NCBI GenBank assembly: GCA_043228905.1
Contig: JBHGNT010000013.1
Coordinates: forward strand, 16,554,001 to 16,618,000
Length of the DNA: 64,000 nucleotides
Origin: Azolla caroliniana
Taxonomy: Eukaryota; Polypodiophyta
Direction: 5' to 3'
This document shows, one piece after another, positions 51,601 to 61,445 of this stretch. How positions within the stretch are numbered: the stretch's first letter is position 1; the number at the start of each line of letters is the position of its first letter. Both the position numbers and the translations under genes were made by a program. A model generated the notes under the pieces. The model made no database searches, was not told the DNA's origin, and worked only from the letters and a program-made list of their open reading frames with translations.

Positions 51601-52737
51601 GGATGACTTGATTTATGTTCCTGAGACTTATTCCAGAGGGATAATTGGCACAAGCAAGATTCAGTTTGTTCTCAAACAGACAAGGTTTCACAATATGTTG
51701 CATCAGATGAAGCATTTCAAAAAGAATTCAAAGCTATGCAAGAGGTATATTTGTCAACTATCTTTCTTAGAATTTGAAATCTTTTTCCCTTTACTTTCCT
51801 GATGATGTCTACCTTGAAATTTTAGTAGTTCTTGTAGTACACCTAGCCTCAATAAGAAACGTTGATAATTACACAAGTTGCAGTTTAATACACAATGGCA
51901 GAATATAAACCTACAGCATTGGCTTGGTCTTAATCTCTTTTTTTGCAACATATCACACTGGCTTGTTGCATCAACTGTGGTCTACTTCATGTGCAGGAAA
52001 ATCAACGTCTAAGAAATCTACTATCTCAGCTCACCATAACATCACAGGAAGAAAATGACACCTACAGGTAGACGATTATATTCATGTGAATTCTGATACT
52101 TTGAATAGGTTATTAAAGCTACGCACACCATACATGTGCATGTACCCATACATATTCAATGTACCACATACCACATACAACACAGCACATACCAAATACC
52201 AGATATCAATTACCATAATCCACATTCCACATGCATACACCGCATCCACATACCAAATACCAAATACCAGATATCAAATACCATAATCCACATTCCACAT
52301 GCATACACCACATTCACATCTGACAAGATCAAGAAAATGAGCTCATGATTAGTAGCCAATATAAATTTGAACTAATATAGAATGACTATTTCAATTCTGC
52401 GTTGCCATGGTGGGTCCTTACAAACGATACTCTGGCACAAGTTGAAATGTACCTTATTGTACATATCCAAAACATGTGTTAAGAATCTCACATACATAAA
52501 AGTCCCACAAGGAAATTTTTTTGAGCAGAATTTACCGATCCGGATTTAACTGGTTTTTGGGGCAGCCTTGAAGGATCTGTGGTGGGGAGCAATCCGGAGA
52601 GAGTAGAAGAGGAGTTGAGGGAGATGAGGGACAGGTACACACAGATGAGCCTGAGCTTTGCAGAGGTGCAAGCAGAGAAGGAGGAGCTCCTGATGACCAT
52701 CAAAAGCCTGCGCACGGCCACCTTCCTCGCTGGGTAG
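48691..52737 (+). CDS. Long coiled-coil protein, plant 'myosin heavy chain-related' family; 5' end uncertain
   Basis: Visible exons: 48691-51195, 51355-51477, 51637-51744, 51997-52067, 52566-52737; all phases agree, 992 residues plus TAG. Almost the whole chain is Glu/Lys/Leu heptad coiled coil with no globular domain. Two segments place it with Arabidopsis At1g63300/At5g41140-type proteins: LQLEKTIESNSELLLEIKDL near residue 110 and the C-terminal signature EEELREMRDRYTQMSLSFAEVQAEKEELLMTI. Those relatives begin with an NT-C2 (EEIG1/EHBP1) domain; none is visible here. The start at 48691 directly follows an acceptor-like TTTGACAG, so upstream exons may exist. The last acceptor (52565) was chosen over one at 52528 because only it keeps frame. 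Role is unknown, possibly membrane or cytoskeletal tethering. It is not a true myosin. Confidence 0.8.
52140..52325. repeat. Duplicated ACATACCA-rich minisatellite in intron 4 of the coiled-coil gene
   Basis: Two roughly 75-bp copies share CATACCAAATACCAGATATC, ACCATAATCCACATTCCACA and TGCATACACC. Each is itself built from short ATACCA/ACATAC units. Confidence 0.88.
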
Positions 52738-55700
52738 AGATGACGACGATGATGGATATGGTCATCATCATCGTCGTCGTCATCCTGGCTCATATACATC
52801 TACATCTACATATGTATATGTATATGTATGTATCTAGGTTTTCATATACAGCATATCAACGAACAGACAGACATGGCTACCATTCTTCCGAGAAGCTCAT
52901 ACCGCCATCGCCAACACCATCACCATCACCATCACCATCACCACCGGCCCATTCAGACAGATGAGACGGCCACCCAAGGCCCGGCCGCCCGGCCACCTAA
53001 ATGTCCGGCTGTTTGTTGCATCTCCTCATCTCGTGGGCGACTCATTTTTCTTTTCCTCTCCATGCGGCAGTTCTTCCCCGGCCCTGCGGACTTCCGCCCG
53101 CTTCGTCCTCGTCCTTTTTTTTTAACGTTTTTATAACATCAATAGTCCCCGGGACATATTTGTGCGCCATTAGAATGAGAGAAATAATGGAGGCTGCCGA
53201 TGTCTTGCATAAGTTTTCTTTTCTTTTTATAAAGCTTGTCATAGAGACATATGCTTCCATCACATGCTTCATTACCGTACATGCTTGCTTCCTCCTTCGT
53301 GTCACATGACATGTTCCCATACCACCAGAAGAAGAAAAGAGAGAGAGAGAGAGCATTGGCTTTCGTTACACATATAATCCTTTGGTGTGACAACTCGGAT
53401 GTTACCTACTAGTATGCAACCAAAATGGATCACCTACAAGCATGATATTTCATGTATGCTTGATTGCTCCACCACACAAATAATGAATTATTGAGTTATG
53501 ATAAGGCTTTTTCTTTCTTCTTTCTATCTTACTCGATACCTTGCCTTTGTAGTGTGACGTGTCCAAGTATATAAACAAAAACATGTATTATGTGCTTCAT
53601 GTCAAGGGGTTTGGCTTTCTTGTTAATTCCCCAAGGATTGGGTCTATGTCAAATGGAAATTGGTTAATTATCCTAAGATCAACCCCCACTCTTTGGGTTT
53701 TCGTACAATGTTGTGAAATCTCTATAATCATATCATAACCCAAGGATTTGTTGATGTGTCGTATCATGTATGTAACATTCGCATGGGTCATGCAAACATT
53801 GATCCATTGAGTCAAACTAGATCAATTATTTTTTGAATAAGACCCGCTTTGTTTTCGAAATAAACTATTTACTTTCAATGATTACGAAAAGGAGGAGCTT
53901 TGCAAACACAACACGCCATTCCATGACATATTGATCTCGGCCTAATCAATATATATTAATGTGTGAATTAGATGTTGTGTCCAGTGATACAATTTTGGCT
54001 TTGACATATAGAATAATATTGAAACAAATAAGTTTGATAGATATGATGTTGTCGTGAAGTTGAGGCTTTCATGATGTCAAAACAATGTTAAAAATCTATA
54101 GAACAACATTTCCCATCTGGAGCTTCTATGATATTTCGGTTCGTGAATCGGAGTTATGAAGCCCAAGATACAACCTTCGGAAGGATCAATGCTACTGGGG
54201 ACACAAATGTAATTATATCAAAAGGGGGATTCAAAATTAAATAAGGGTGATTTTGTAATTTCTCGAATGTACAATTACAAAATAGAATTTGTAGAATTTA
54301 TAAATAAGGGTGGTTGGGCAGTTGACCCCCTATAAAAGCCACTCCCACGATGGCTGAAAAAGGGGAAGAGGGAGAGAGAGGAAGAAGAAGTGAGGGAAGA
54401 AGAGCAAGCGAAGGTGAAGGATGCAGATGTCGCTCAAGAAGGTGGTGGCCTGCTGAATAGAAGACGAATACTAAAGAAAATAAGGGAAAAGTAAGAAAAT
54501 AAAGAAGTTGAAGTGGTCTATCCCAAAACAACTTATTTTTGGTAAACAAGCTTTGTAACATAAAAATAGTAAATATAAAGATAAAGAAAGTTAAATCAAG
54601 TACAAAAAGGAAAGTGTTGAAGTGGTTGTTTTGATAAGCTTTACTTACAAGAGAGGAGAGGAGTTGAGTTTGAGTCTTGCCAAGTAACTTTTGGCAAATA
54701 AATATTGTAAGTGGTGTTTTACAAATAAAATTATTTTCGTGACAATGTCACATCTATCTTGTCTTCTTGCCTTCTTGTCCTCGCATCATCCGCGCGATCA
54801 TCCCCGAGTTGTAGAACCTTGACGGTTGCGACACACAACCACAATCTTTACGACAACGCAATTACATGCATGTGATAATAATAACACGACATCATTGTCT
54901 TGAATCCTTTATTTTACCACAAACAATGTCCATGTTTGCTTTTGTATTTCGTGGGTACCTTTACAAGGGTTCTTATGATGTTCAACCCTCCTATAGTTTC
55001 GTGTTATGTTGTTTTTTGAAGGACTATACCAAAGAACAATACCTTATTTGTATTTGTGTCAATTACAACGCCATTAAGATGGATTTACCTCTCCACGGTT
55101 TGAATGTGGCCTATTTGTTGTGCATAGACAAAACATTTATTATCCATTTTTGTATTTTTAACAATATTTTCATATCTAACCTAGAAAAGTTCCTTAACCC
55201 ATCCACATAACTGATGGATCAAACATCCACCCATCAACAACAAGCGAAGAATGTGGCACATGTTGGGATTGCTCTCGCTTGACCAACATAAGTAGAAACA
55301 AATATGATTTCAAAGGGTGGTGCCTTCGCGATCAAAGAAACAAAGTGACTGCGAGACAGACACGACGAGTAAATAAACAGGCGACAACTTTTGAACGGTC
55401 TACAAAGATCAACATAAAGGGAGTGGGAATCGTGTGCGCAACTCGATTTCAAGAGTGGTTGTGGTGCGAGTCCGTGCGAAACTTGTTCCCCCCTATTAGC
55501 GTAGTGACGGTCTAGAAGGACGGGACACTCAGATTGTCGGGTCGAAGGGAAAGTGCCAAGAGCTGCCGGGGCCACAAGGGGGCCCACATATATTTCTGGA
55601 AACTTCCGGAAACTTTAGTGTTTAGTCGGTGTAGCAGTTGGTCAATGGAAACCTTGGCAACACCTTCTCTCCTATGTTGAAGTTGCAGAAATCCAATGCC

Positions 55701-56003
55701 TCGCATGAACGGCTGGACCTCGCATGGAAGAACCACTTCAGGGATCCTTTTCTGCATCAGACCAGCCAGGTAACTCATCGCATCCTCGTATTACCACCAT
55801 GAAATGGAGCTAGAGATTAGCGAGTATGTGTAGATGCCGCCGTCTATGTAGATATATTAGTTAATTATAGAAAGACAGAGAAAGTTCTGTTTCCATCCGT
55901 TCAGGTCAGCTCCAGCTTTCCTGGAATTGCGAACGCAATCACCTGGATCGATGGCTGGTACAATCTCTTTTGGGTTCGCCAAGAACTCCGAAGAAGAGGA
56001 GGT
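52738..56003. other. Intergenic between coiled-coil gene and second PPR; possible LTR
   Basis: Begins with the 3' region of the coiled-coil gene, which has GATGAC/GTCGTC and CACCAT repeats (52740-52945). A possible solo LTR occupies about 53386-54836. The 54.9-55.9 kb part has no recognised gene; 55.8-56.0 kb is the PPR leader, which contains an overlapping upstream ORF from ATG 55951. Confidence 0.55.
53386..54836 (+). mobile_element. Possible solo LTR (retrotransposon remnant)
   Basis: The left edge TGTGACAACTCGGATGTTAC looks like the start of plant Ty3/gypsy LTRs. Downstream, CCCCCTATAAAAGCC (about 54327-54341) is a strong TATA context not followed by a gene, AAATAAATATTG near 54697 could be a polyadenylation signal, and the right edge GTTGCGACACA ends in CA. 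No primer-binding site, polypurine tract, second LTR or target duplication was found, so this is tentative. Confidence 0.3.
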
Positions 56004-56160
56004 ATGGTTGAGGACATTCCTGCACATAATAACAACACACTTGTGGCTTCACTCAAGGCTTGTGCCAAGAAGAAGAATCTTTGTGAAGGTATCAGGCTCC
56101 ATGCTCATATCCTGGAAAGGCTCAGTTTTGAAAATAACCCTTATATTGCGAGCACTTTAA
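55951..56160 (+). other. Overlapping upstream ORF of PPR gene 2
   Basis: ATG 55951 stands in a good context (CGATGGC, G at +4) and opens a 69-codon frame that overlaps the PPR start by 157 bp in another frame. Its product (MAGTISFGFAKNSEEEE...) resembles no family. If the leader is transcribed from here, it would reduce initiation at 56004. Confidence 0.45.
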
Positions 56161-57956
56161 TCCATATGTACACTCAATGTGGGGAGCTTGATAGAGCTCG
56201 GCAAGTGCTTGAATCTCTTCCTTTCCGTGATGTAGTCTCTTGGTCAGCTTTAATTTCAGGATACTCTCGACAAGGCCTCGGTCTTGAGGCTCTCAAATAT
56301 TTCGAGCAGATGCTAAGCGAAGGTCTCTCCCCAGATGCAATCACATTCACATGCATCTTGAGAGCTTGTGGGAGCATGAAAACTATAGAAAAAGGTCTGA
56401 AAATACACGAAGAGATTGTGAGTAGGGATTTGCTCAAGAAAGATGCTATGCTCGGTGCTTCATTAGTGGATATGTATGTTAAATGTGGCGTGATTACTAG
56501 AGCACACGAGGTTCTCAAAGAGCTTCAGACAAGAAATGTAGTCTCATGGAATGCATTAATCTCTGGCTACGTCCATCATGGACAATTCTGTGAAGCACTG
56601 AATTATTTTGAAGAAATGCAACTCCAGGGCATCTCTCCAAATGCAATTACCTTCACTTGCATCTTGAAGGCATGTGGTAGCACAGGAGCTATAGGCAAAG
56701 GCAAACAAATTCACGAAGAGATAGTAGGGCAATGCTTGCTCGAGAAAGATATTGTGCTCGGGAATGCTCTTGTGGATATGTATACGAAATGTGGTGTGCT
56801 TACCAAAGCACAAAGTGTTCTTGAAGAACTTCCAAAAAGAGATATAGTTTCTTGGTCCACAGTAATTGCAGGGTATGCACAACATGGTCAACTTCATGAA
56901 GCACTAGACTGTTTTCGCAAAATGAGGAGCGAGGGACATTATCCAAATGCAATTACTTTTGTATGCCTATTGAAAGCATGTGGCTGTGCAGGTGCGATAA
57001 ACAAAGGCAAACAAATTCATGATGAAATTGTGAGTAGGCGTTTGCTTGAGAATGATGTCGTTCTCGGAAATGCTTTGGTGGATATGTATGCTAAATGTGG
57101 TATGCTTTCAAAAGCGGAGAAGGTGCTAGAAGCACTTCCTGTACGGAATGTCATCTCTTGGTCAACACTTATCATGGGACATGCCCAACACGGACAGTGT
57201 CACAAAGCAGTAAACTGTATTGAACGGATGGAGCAAGAGGGCTTGTGTCCAAATTCAATCACATTCATTTGCATCCTCAAGGCCTGTGGCAACTCAGGAG
57301 CCATAGATGAAGGCAAGCGTATTCACGAGAAGATCATTAGTAGGGAGCTGCTGGATAAGGATATCATGCTCGGCACTGCATTGGTGGATATGTATGCTAA
57401 ATGTGGTATGCTTTCAACTGCACAAACTCTGCTCGACGAGCTTCCTGTTCGAGATGTGGTTTCTTGGTCTACATTAATTGCTGGGTATGCACAGCATGGG
57501 AAAGGTTGTGAAGCATTAAAATGTTTCAACTCAATGCAAATGGAAGGTTTCTCACCTGATGAGATTATGTTTTTGTGCATGTTAAATGCATGTGGCCACT
57601 CAGGACTGATGTATGAAGCTGAAATGCTGTTTAGTAACATGCTCCAAAAATATAATGTAGCTCCTAATTTCGAGCACTATGCCTGCATGGTGCTTGTTTT
57701 TGGATGTGGGGGAAACTTTGAGAAAGCAATGTCTGTGATAACAGCAATGCCATCACGCAATCCTTGTGCAGTTTGGCTTTCATTATTAAGTACTTCTCGG
57801 AAGTGGGGAAATGTGAAGCTTGCGAGGCTGGCTTTTGATCAGGTAGTACGTCTGGATAAAAGTTGCACTGCCGCATATGCTCTTATGGCTAATACTCTCG
57901 CAGCTAATGACATGCAAGAGAATGCAGAAAAGATAGAATCTATGAGACTGGCATAA
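56004..57956 (+). CDS. PLS-class pentatricopeptide repeat protein, C-terminus cut in the E region
   Basis: One uninterrupted frame of 650 codons. It consists of six highly similar P-L-S triplets of about 101 residues, starting near residues 17, 118, 219, 320, 421 and 522, each with the pattern L[KR]ACG...GAI.KGK.IHEEIV, NALVDMYAKCGVL.KA, ELP.RD[VI]VSWS.LI.GYAQHGQ and P[ND]AITF. Such proteins bind organelle RNA and direct editing. The E1-like region (from about residue 588, VWLSLLSTSRKWGNVKLA) ends at SMRLA-TAA; no E2 or DYW follows in frame except a short remnant after the stop. ATG 56004 is the only Met in a frame that is open from a TAG near 55820. The near-identical repeats suggest recent internal duplication or gene conversion. 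Target RNA unknown. Confidence 0.9.
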   Translation: MVEDIPAHNNNTLVASLKACAKKKNLCEGIRLHAHILERLSFENNPYIASTLIHMYTQCGELDRARQVLESLPFRDVVSWSALISGYSRQGLGLEALKYFEQMLSEGLSPDAITFTCILRACGSMKTIEKGLKIHEEIVSRDLLKKDAMLGASLVDMYVKCGVITRAHEVLKELQTRNVVSWNALISGYVHHGQFCEALNYFEEMQLQGISPNAITFTCILKACGSTGAIGKGKQIHEEIVGQCLLEKDIVLGNALVDMYTKCGVLTKAQSVLEELPKRDIVSWSTVIAGYAQHGQLHEALDCFRKMRSEGHYPNAITFVCLLKACGCAGAINKGKQIHDEIVSRRLLENDVVLGNALVDMYAKCGMLSKAEKVLEALPVRNVISWSTLIMGHAQHGQCHKAVNCIERMEQEGLCPNSITFICILKACGNSGAIDEGKRIHEKIISRELLDKDIMLGTALVDMYAKCGMLSTAQTLLDELPVRDVVSWSTLIAGYAQHGKGCEALKCFNSMQMEGFSPDEIMFLCMLNACGHSGLMYEAEMLFSNMLQKYNVAPNFEHYACMVLVFGCGGNFEKAMSVITAMPSRNPCAVWLSLLSTSRKWGNVKLARLAFDQVVRLDKSCTAAYALMANTLAANDMQENAEKIESMRLA

Positions 57957-58018
57957 GCTGCTGGGAATGGTGCATGGATCAATGTGAGTGAAAATTCATC
58001 AGTCCTTTCTAGACTATG
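57957..58018 (+). pseudogene. E-domain remnant beyond the PPR stop codon
   Basis: Directly after TAA 57954-57956 the same frame reads AAGNGAWINVSENSSVLSRL and then TGA. The GAWI.V core matches the PGNAWIEVN-type segment that normally follows in the E2/E+ region of PLS PPR proteins. The stop therefore seems to have been acquired within an originally longer gene. Confidence 0.6.
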
Positions 58019-58308
58019 AGAAGGTGACCTATTCCCTGAGTGTGCTCGTCAAATATTCGTCCCTTACCAAAGCTAGATAAGCTAAAGATCGTGATTTTAT
58101 TGGCTATAAACACATTTCTCAGCATGACCCAGAAATGACTTTTTTGCTTAATGGAGGATGGTTTGCTATTTGCAGCGCGAGATACAGGCAGCAGTTGAAG
58201 TCATGACTTATGGCTTACATGGTAGGGTCCTAACCACAAAGAGAGTGCCGAGAAGGGAGTTTTTTCACGAGAAAGAACATGTCCTATGATGAAACAAAAG
58301 CTCAATTG

Positions 58309-58392
58309 CCGTATATCGAAGTGTGAGGCTGCACATTTTGATATACGGTTTTATTGTGAAATGTTACAAAGGCGTATATCAAAGTGTGAGGC
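58309..58392. repeat. Hairpin plus direct repeat (CCGTATATCRAAGTGTGAGGC)
   Basis: CCGTATATCGAA (58309) is followed 15 bp later by its near-complement TTTTGATATACGG (58336-58348), able to form a 12-bp stem. A second direct copy, GCGTATATCAAAGTGTGAGG, begins at 58372. Confidence 0.8.
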
Positions 58393-59108
58393 CCCAATGG
58401 TATCAAATACTTATTTGTCAATAAGTGCCACATGAAAATATTATCAAACATGGAAATATTTGCATGTGGAAGTCATTCGGAAATATTTGATTTTTGTCCC
58501 ATGCATATGGATTGACTTTGTACACTTTGGGAGGGCAGAGAAGTGGTCAAAAGATCAAACAACAGAAACATTTAATGGTTGATAGCAGCCAAAGGCAAGT
58601 GGACCTTCAGCTGCAAGAAACTTACAGCCTTGATCAAATAAAAGAGGCGTTTCAATAGCAGTAAAATATGCTTTAGTGTAAACTTGTGGCAAATCTTAAC
58701 AATATATATCTGTAAATAATGGAGATGTTGTGTGATACACATCTAGCTAGTTTAATAAAATCTAAATAAAATATTGTGATGTCCAAACATTCCTTGGCAA
58801 ACGTTTATTCTTATGAATTAAGCAATGAATTTGAGGACAAACTCCAAGTAAAATACATATGTAGGTCCAAGGATGTGTATGACATACAATATCGGAGAGG
58901 TGTGCATCTTGAAAAAGCAAGCCATCTTTGTCACTTGTATTTATGCTTAGCACATGCTCTTAAGAGTATGCGCACATATAGTTGTGAGATATCCTCATTA
59001 ATTATCATACATCTAATCCTTGTCAGTTTCATTCATAGTTGTTCCATCTAGCGGTTCATTTGTGACCTTTGCATTTACTCCACATTACTCAGCGTGGTTG
59101 TGTTCAAA

Positions 59109-59202
59109 CATTTGTTGAAACATTGCATCAACTGTCCTCCCCATATGATTGTTTGCATTTGTTGAAACATTGCATCAACCGTCCTCCCCATATGATTGTT
59201 TG
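59109..59202. repeat. 47-bp tandem duplication
   Basis: Two adjacent copies of a unit starting CATTTGTTGAAACATTGCAT and ending ATATGATTGTTTG, with one difference (AACTGTCC/AACCGTCC). Confidence 0.93.
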
Positions 59203-59507
59203 TAGGAGTGTAAGGTTTCAAAGGAAACTTTGCATTCAATAACAAAGGGAATATGAAATTCAAAATGGAGACCAACTTGTTTCTTTGTTACTCCAATATG
59301 CATTTATGGACAAAGTTCGGGATCATAAGAAGTATGCTTGTCAAATTATCAAACGATATATTACTCCTCTTTGGGATTCTTCACCTACAATTCAACAACA
59401 CGGACGACTCACTCAGTTCACGAAACCTAATGCAATGGTCAGGGTTTTCAAGTATCGTTACTACTAGCGAAACACCTCACAGAGTCAAAACGATTAAAGA
59501 CTGGGAG

Positions 59508-59530
59508 GGGTTTAGGGTTTAGGGTTTCGC
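59508..59530 (+). promoter_or_regulatory. Telomere-type (TTTAGGG)n repeat upstream of RPA3
   Basis: Two and a half TTTAGGG units about 355 bp before the RPA3 start; a further AGGGTTAGGGTTT occurs at about 59779-59791 in the leader. Telo-boxes are known from promoters of plant S-phase and translation genes, which suits a DNA replication gene. Confidence 0.65.
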
Positions 59531-59883
59531 AAAACGATCCCCCAGGGGATGTGCTCAGGGACACTAACGCCTAGGGCGGGTTAGAGCCCGGTCGGTATCG
59601 TTCCGGTTATATAACCCACCCCCTGGAATGGGCTGCATAATCCTGCCACACTTTTGTTTACTGCTAATATATATGTATGTTACATGTACACAGTACATAT
59701 AATATATATGTCTTGGCAGAAAAAGGCGGGAAACTACTACATTCGGAACAGAGGCCGCAGAGCTTGTGTTTCTCTCTAGGGTTAGGGTTTCGGCAAACTG
59801 CCCAGTTTTCTGCTTCCCTGTATCCGATTAGCGTCAGGGCTTTCGTTGCAGGAAGAGGAAGAGAAAGAAGAAGGGGGGACGAC

Positions 59884-61445
59884 ATGGACACCTCCAACCC
59901 TGCTCCCCTGGTGAACGCGGAGCTGCTGAAGAGGTACACAGGACGGCGCGTGCGGTGCGTGCTCAAGGTTTTGCGCGAGGAAGGGAGCTCCGCCTTCGTT
60001 GGCCACACCTCCGATGGGATGCAGCTCACTGTCAAGCACTCCTCTGGGCCATCTCCGCTAACTCAGTTTGTGGAGGTCATCGGCGTTGCAGATTCTGATC
60101 GCTCCCTCCGAGCAGATATCGTCACATGCTTCGGTAATAACTTCGGTAAGATTTCCTTTTCTTCCGTTTTTTTTTTCTTGTCTCTGTTTTGTTTTTTCTG
60201 TAGCTCTGGCCATGTCTTGTTGAGAGAGATAGTGCGTATGTTTTTTTGTTCTCGCAACTGTTCCCTGTTGACCTCTTCACCTTGCTCTTATCACCTGAAA
60301 GCTTACTGATTTTCGGCAAAGGCACAGAAAATGGGAAATCAGAAAATTGCTCAAGATTCCATAATCTATGGATATAATATGTCCACATTTCAGGTTTTGA
60401 AACTTCGTATGATTACATGCAAATTTATATGAAGGTTAGCAATTTTGCATCTTTGTTTTGGATCTTTGAAACATTGCGGCTGTTGTGTTCACCCTGTTTG
60501 TGTGGTATATCCATTGAGTGGTCAAAAAAAAATCTACTAACTTATTTGCGTTTCCTTCTCATCGATGAAAAAGTTAGGAGATTTAGAGAAAAATCTGCAA
60601 ATCTGGATAGTTTTTGTGTGGGTGTTCCAATTGGCAATTTTGTTGACGGTAGAAATGTCCATAAGAAGTATGCCTTGCTATTCTCATAGATGGTTGGGAA
60701 TCTGCAAAGCAAGTGTAGGTGGTTTCTTTGTGAAGATGTAATACATGGAAAGATGGGGTTTATGGATTCCTTGTTAGGTCAAGTAGCTCATGAGATCTAA
60801 GAGGATTTACAGTTTTGTTTTCGCCACTGTAATTGGTTCTTGTACAGAAGACATGAAGTGACCTGTGTGCAAAAAGCTGCATGAGCTCAGGGGGATAGAG
60901 GATATAGCATACTGAGACATAGCTTATTGTCGCAGCATTCATAGGTTGGATTTGTGGATTTTTGTTAATTCTTTTGTATTGTTAATTTGCATTTCTTTCC
61001 GTTTTTTTTCATTCCCTCTGCTGTTGTATGCATCAGCCATATGATAATTATCACTTGATTAAGGCATCCAAACATCTGTATTGCATGTGAAGAGGATGGG
61101 GGTTTGAAACTGTTTATCCACATTACAGCTGCCCATTCTTTTTTGGGGGTGGGATTATCTAACTTATGAACCATATATTTTGAGCTCTTTTAGATATTAC
61201 AAACAAATAGCTACTCTCAATAGTCAGTAAACATTGATCTGACATGGCATGAATGGTAGACTGCAGTGATAGAGCATTCACATTCTTTCTCCAAGGAAGT
61301 CTATTTTTGTTTCCTTTTGTATACACTCAGCATCATTCAATATTTAGCAGAGTTCTAAAATTACCCCTCATTTTTTGCAGATATGACCTCTTTGAACCAA
61401 CTTGTTCAGATGGCCAATGCTGAATATCAACCCCTCTTTATATAG
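59884..61445 (+). CDS. RPA3: Replication protein A 14-kDa subunit (RPA3)
   Basis: Two exons, 59884-60145 and 61381-61445, with a 1235-bp intron in phase 1; 108 residues plus TAG, the same as plant RPA3 (about 107). The N-terminus MDTSNPAPLVNAELLKRYTG matches the plant MDTSSP..VNG.LLRRY.G start, followed by the OB-fold blocks VRCVLKVLREEG, GMQLTVKHSS, LTQFVEVIGVADSDRSLRAD, CFGNNFD, and the C-terminal helix SLNQLVQMANAEYQPLFI that packs into the trimer with RPA1 and RPA2. RPA is the eukaryotic single-strand DNA binding complex of replication and repair. A further in-frame ATG exists at 59677 with no stop between, which would add 69 residues; I regard it as leader sequence. Confidence 0.95.

Larger units (their letters stand above)
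57957..59883. other. Intergenic between PPR gene 2 and RPA3
   Basis: Holds a hairpin/direct-repeat cluster (58309-58392), a 47-bp tandem duplication (59109-59202), and the RPA3 promoter with a telo-repeat (59508-59528), a TATA-like TTATATAACC (about 59607-59616) and another AGGGTTAGGGTTT (59779-59791). No gene recognised in the rest. Confidence 0.6.

Noticed and set aside
52525-52565. Use of the GAGCAG acceptor (52528) for the last coiled-coil exon
   Set aside because: It puts the downstream exon out of frame after the phase-2 donor at 52067; the acceptor at 52565 restores the conserved C-terminus.
52740-53136. His-rich plus-strand frames
   Set aside because: Produced by CAC/CAT simple repeats after the coiled-coil gene's stop.
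56174-57876. Minus-strand frames of 70-114 codons
   Set aside because: Antisense shadows of the PPR repeats.
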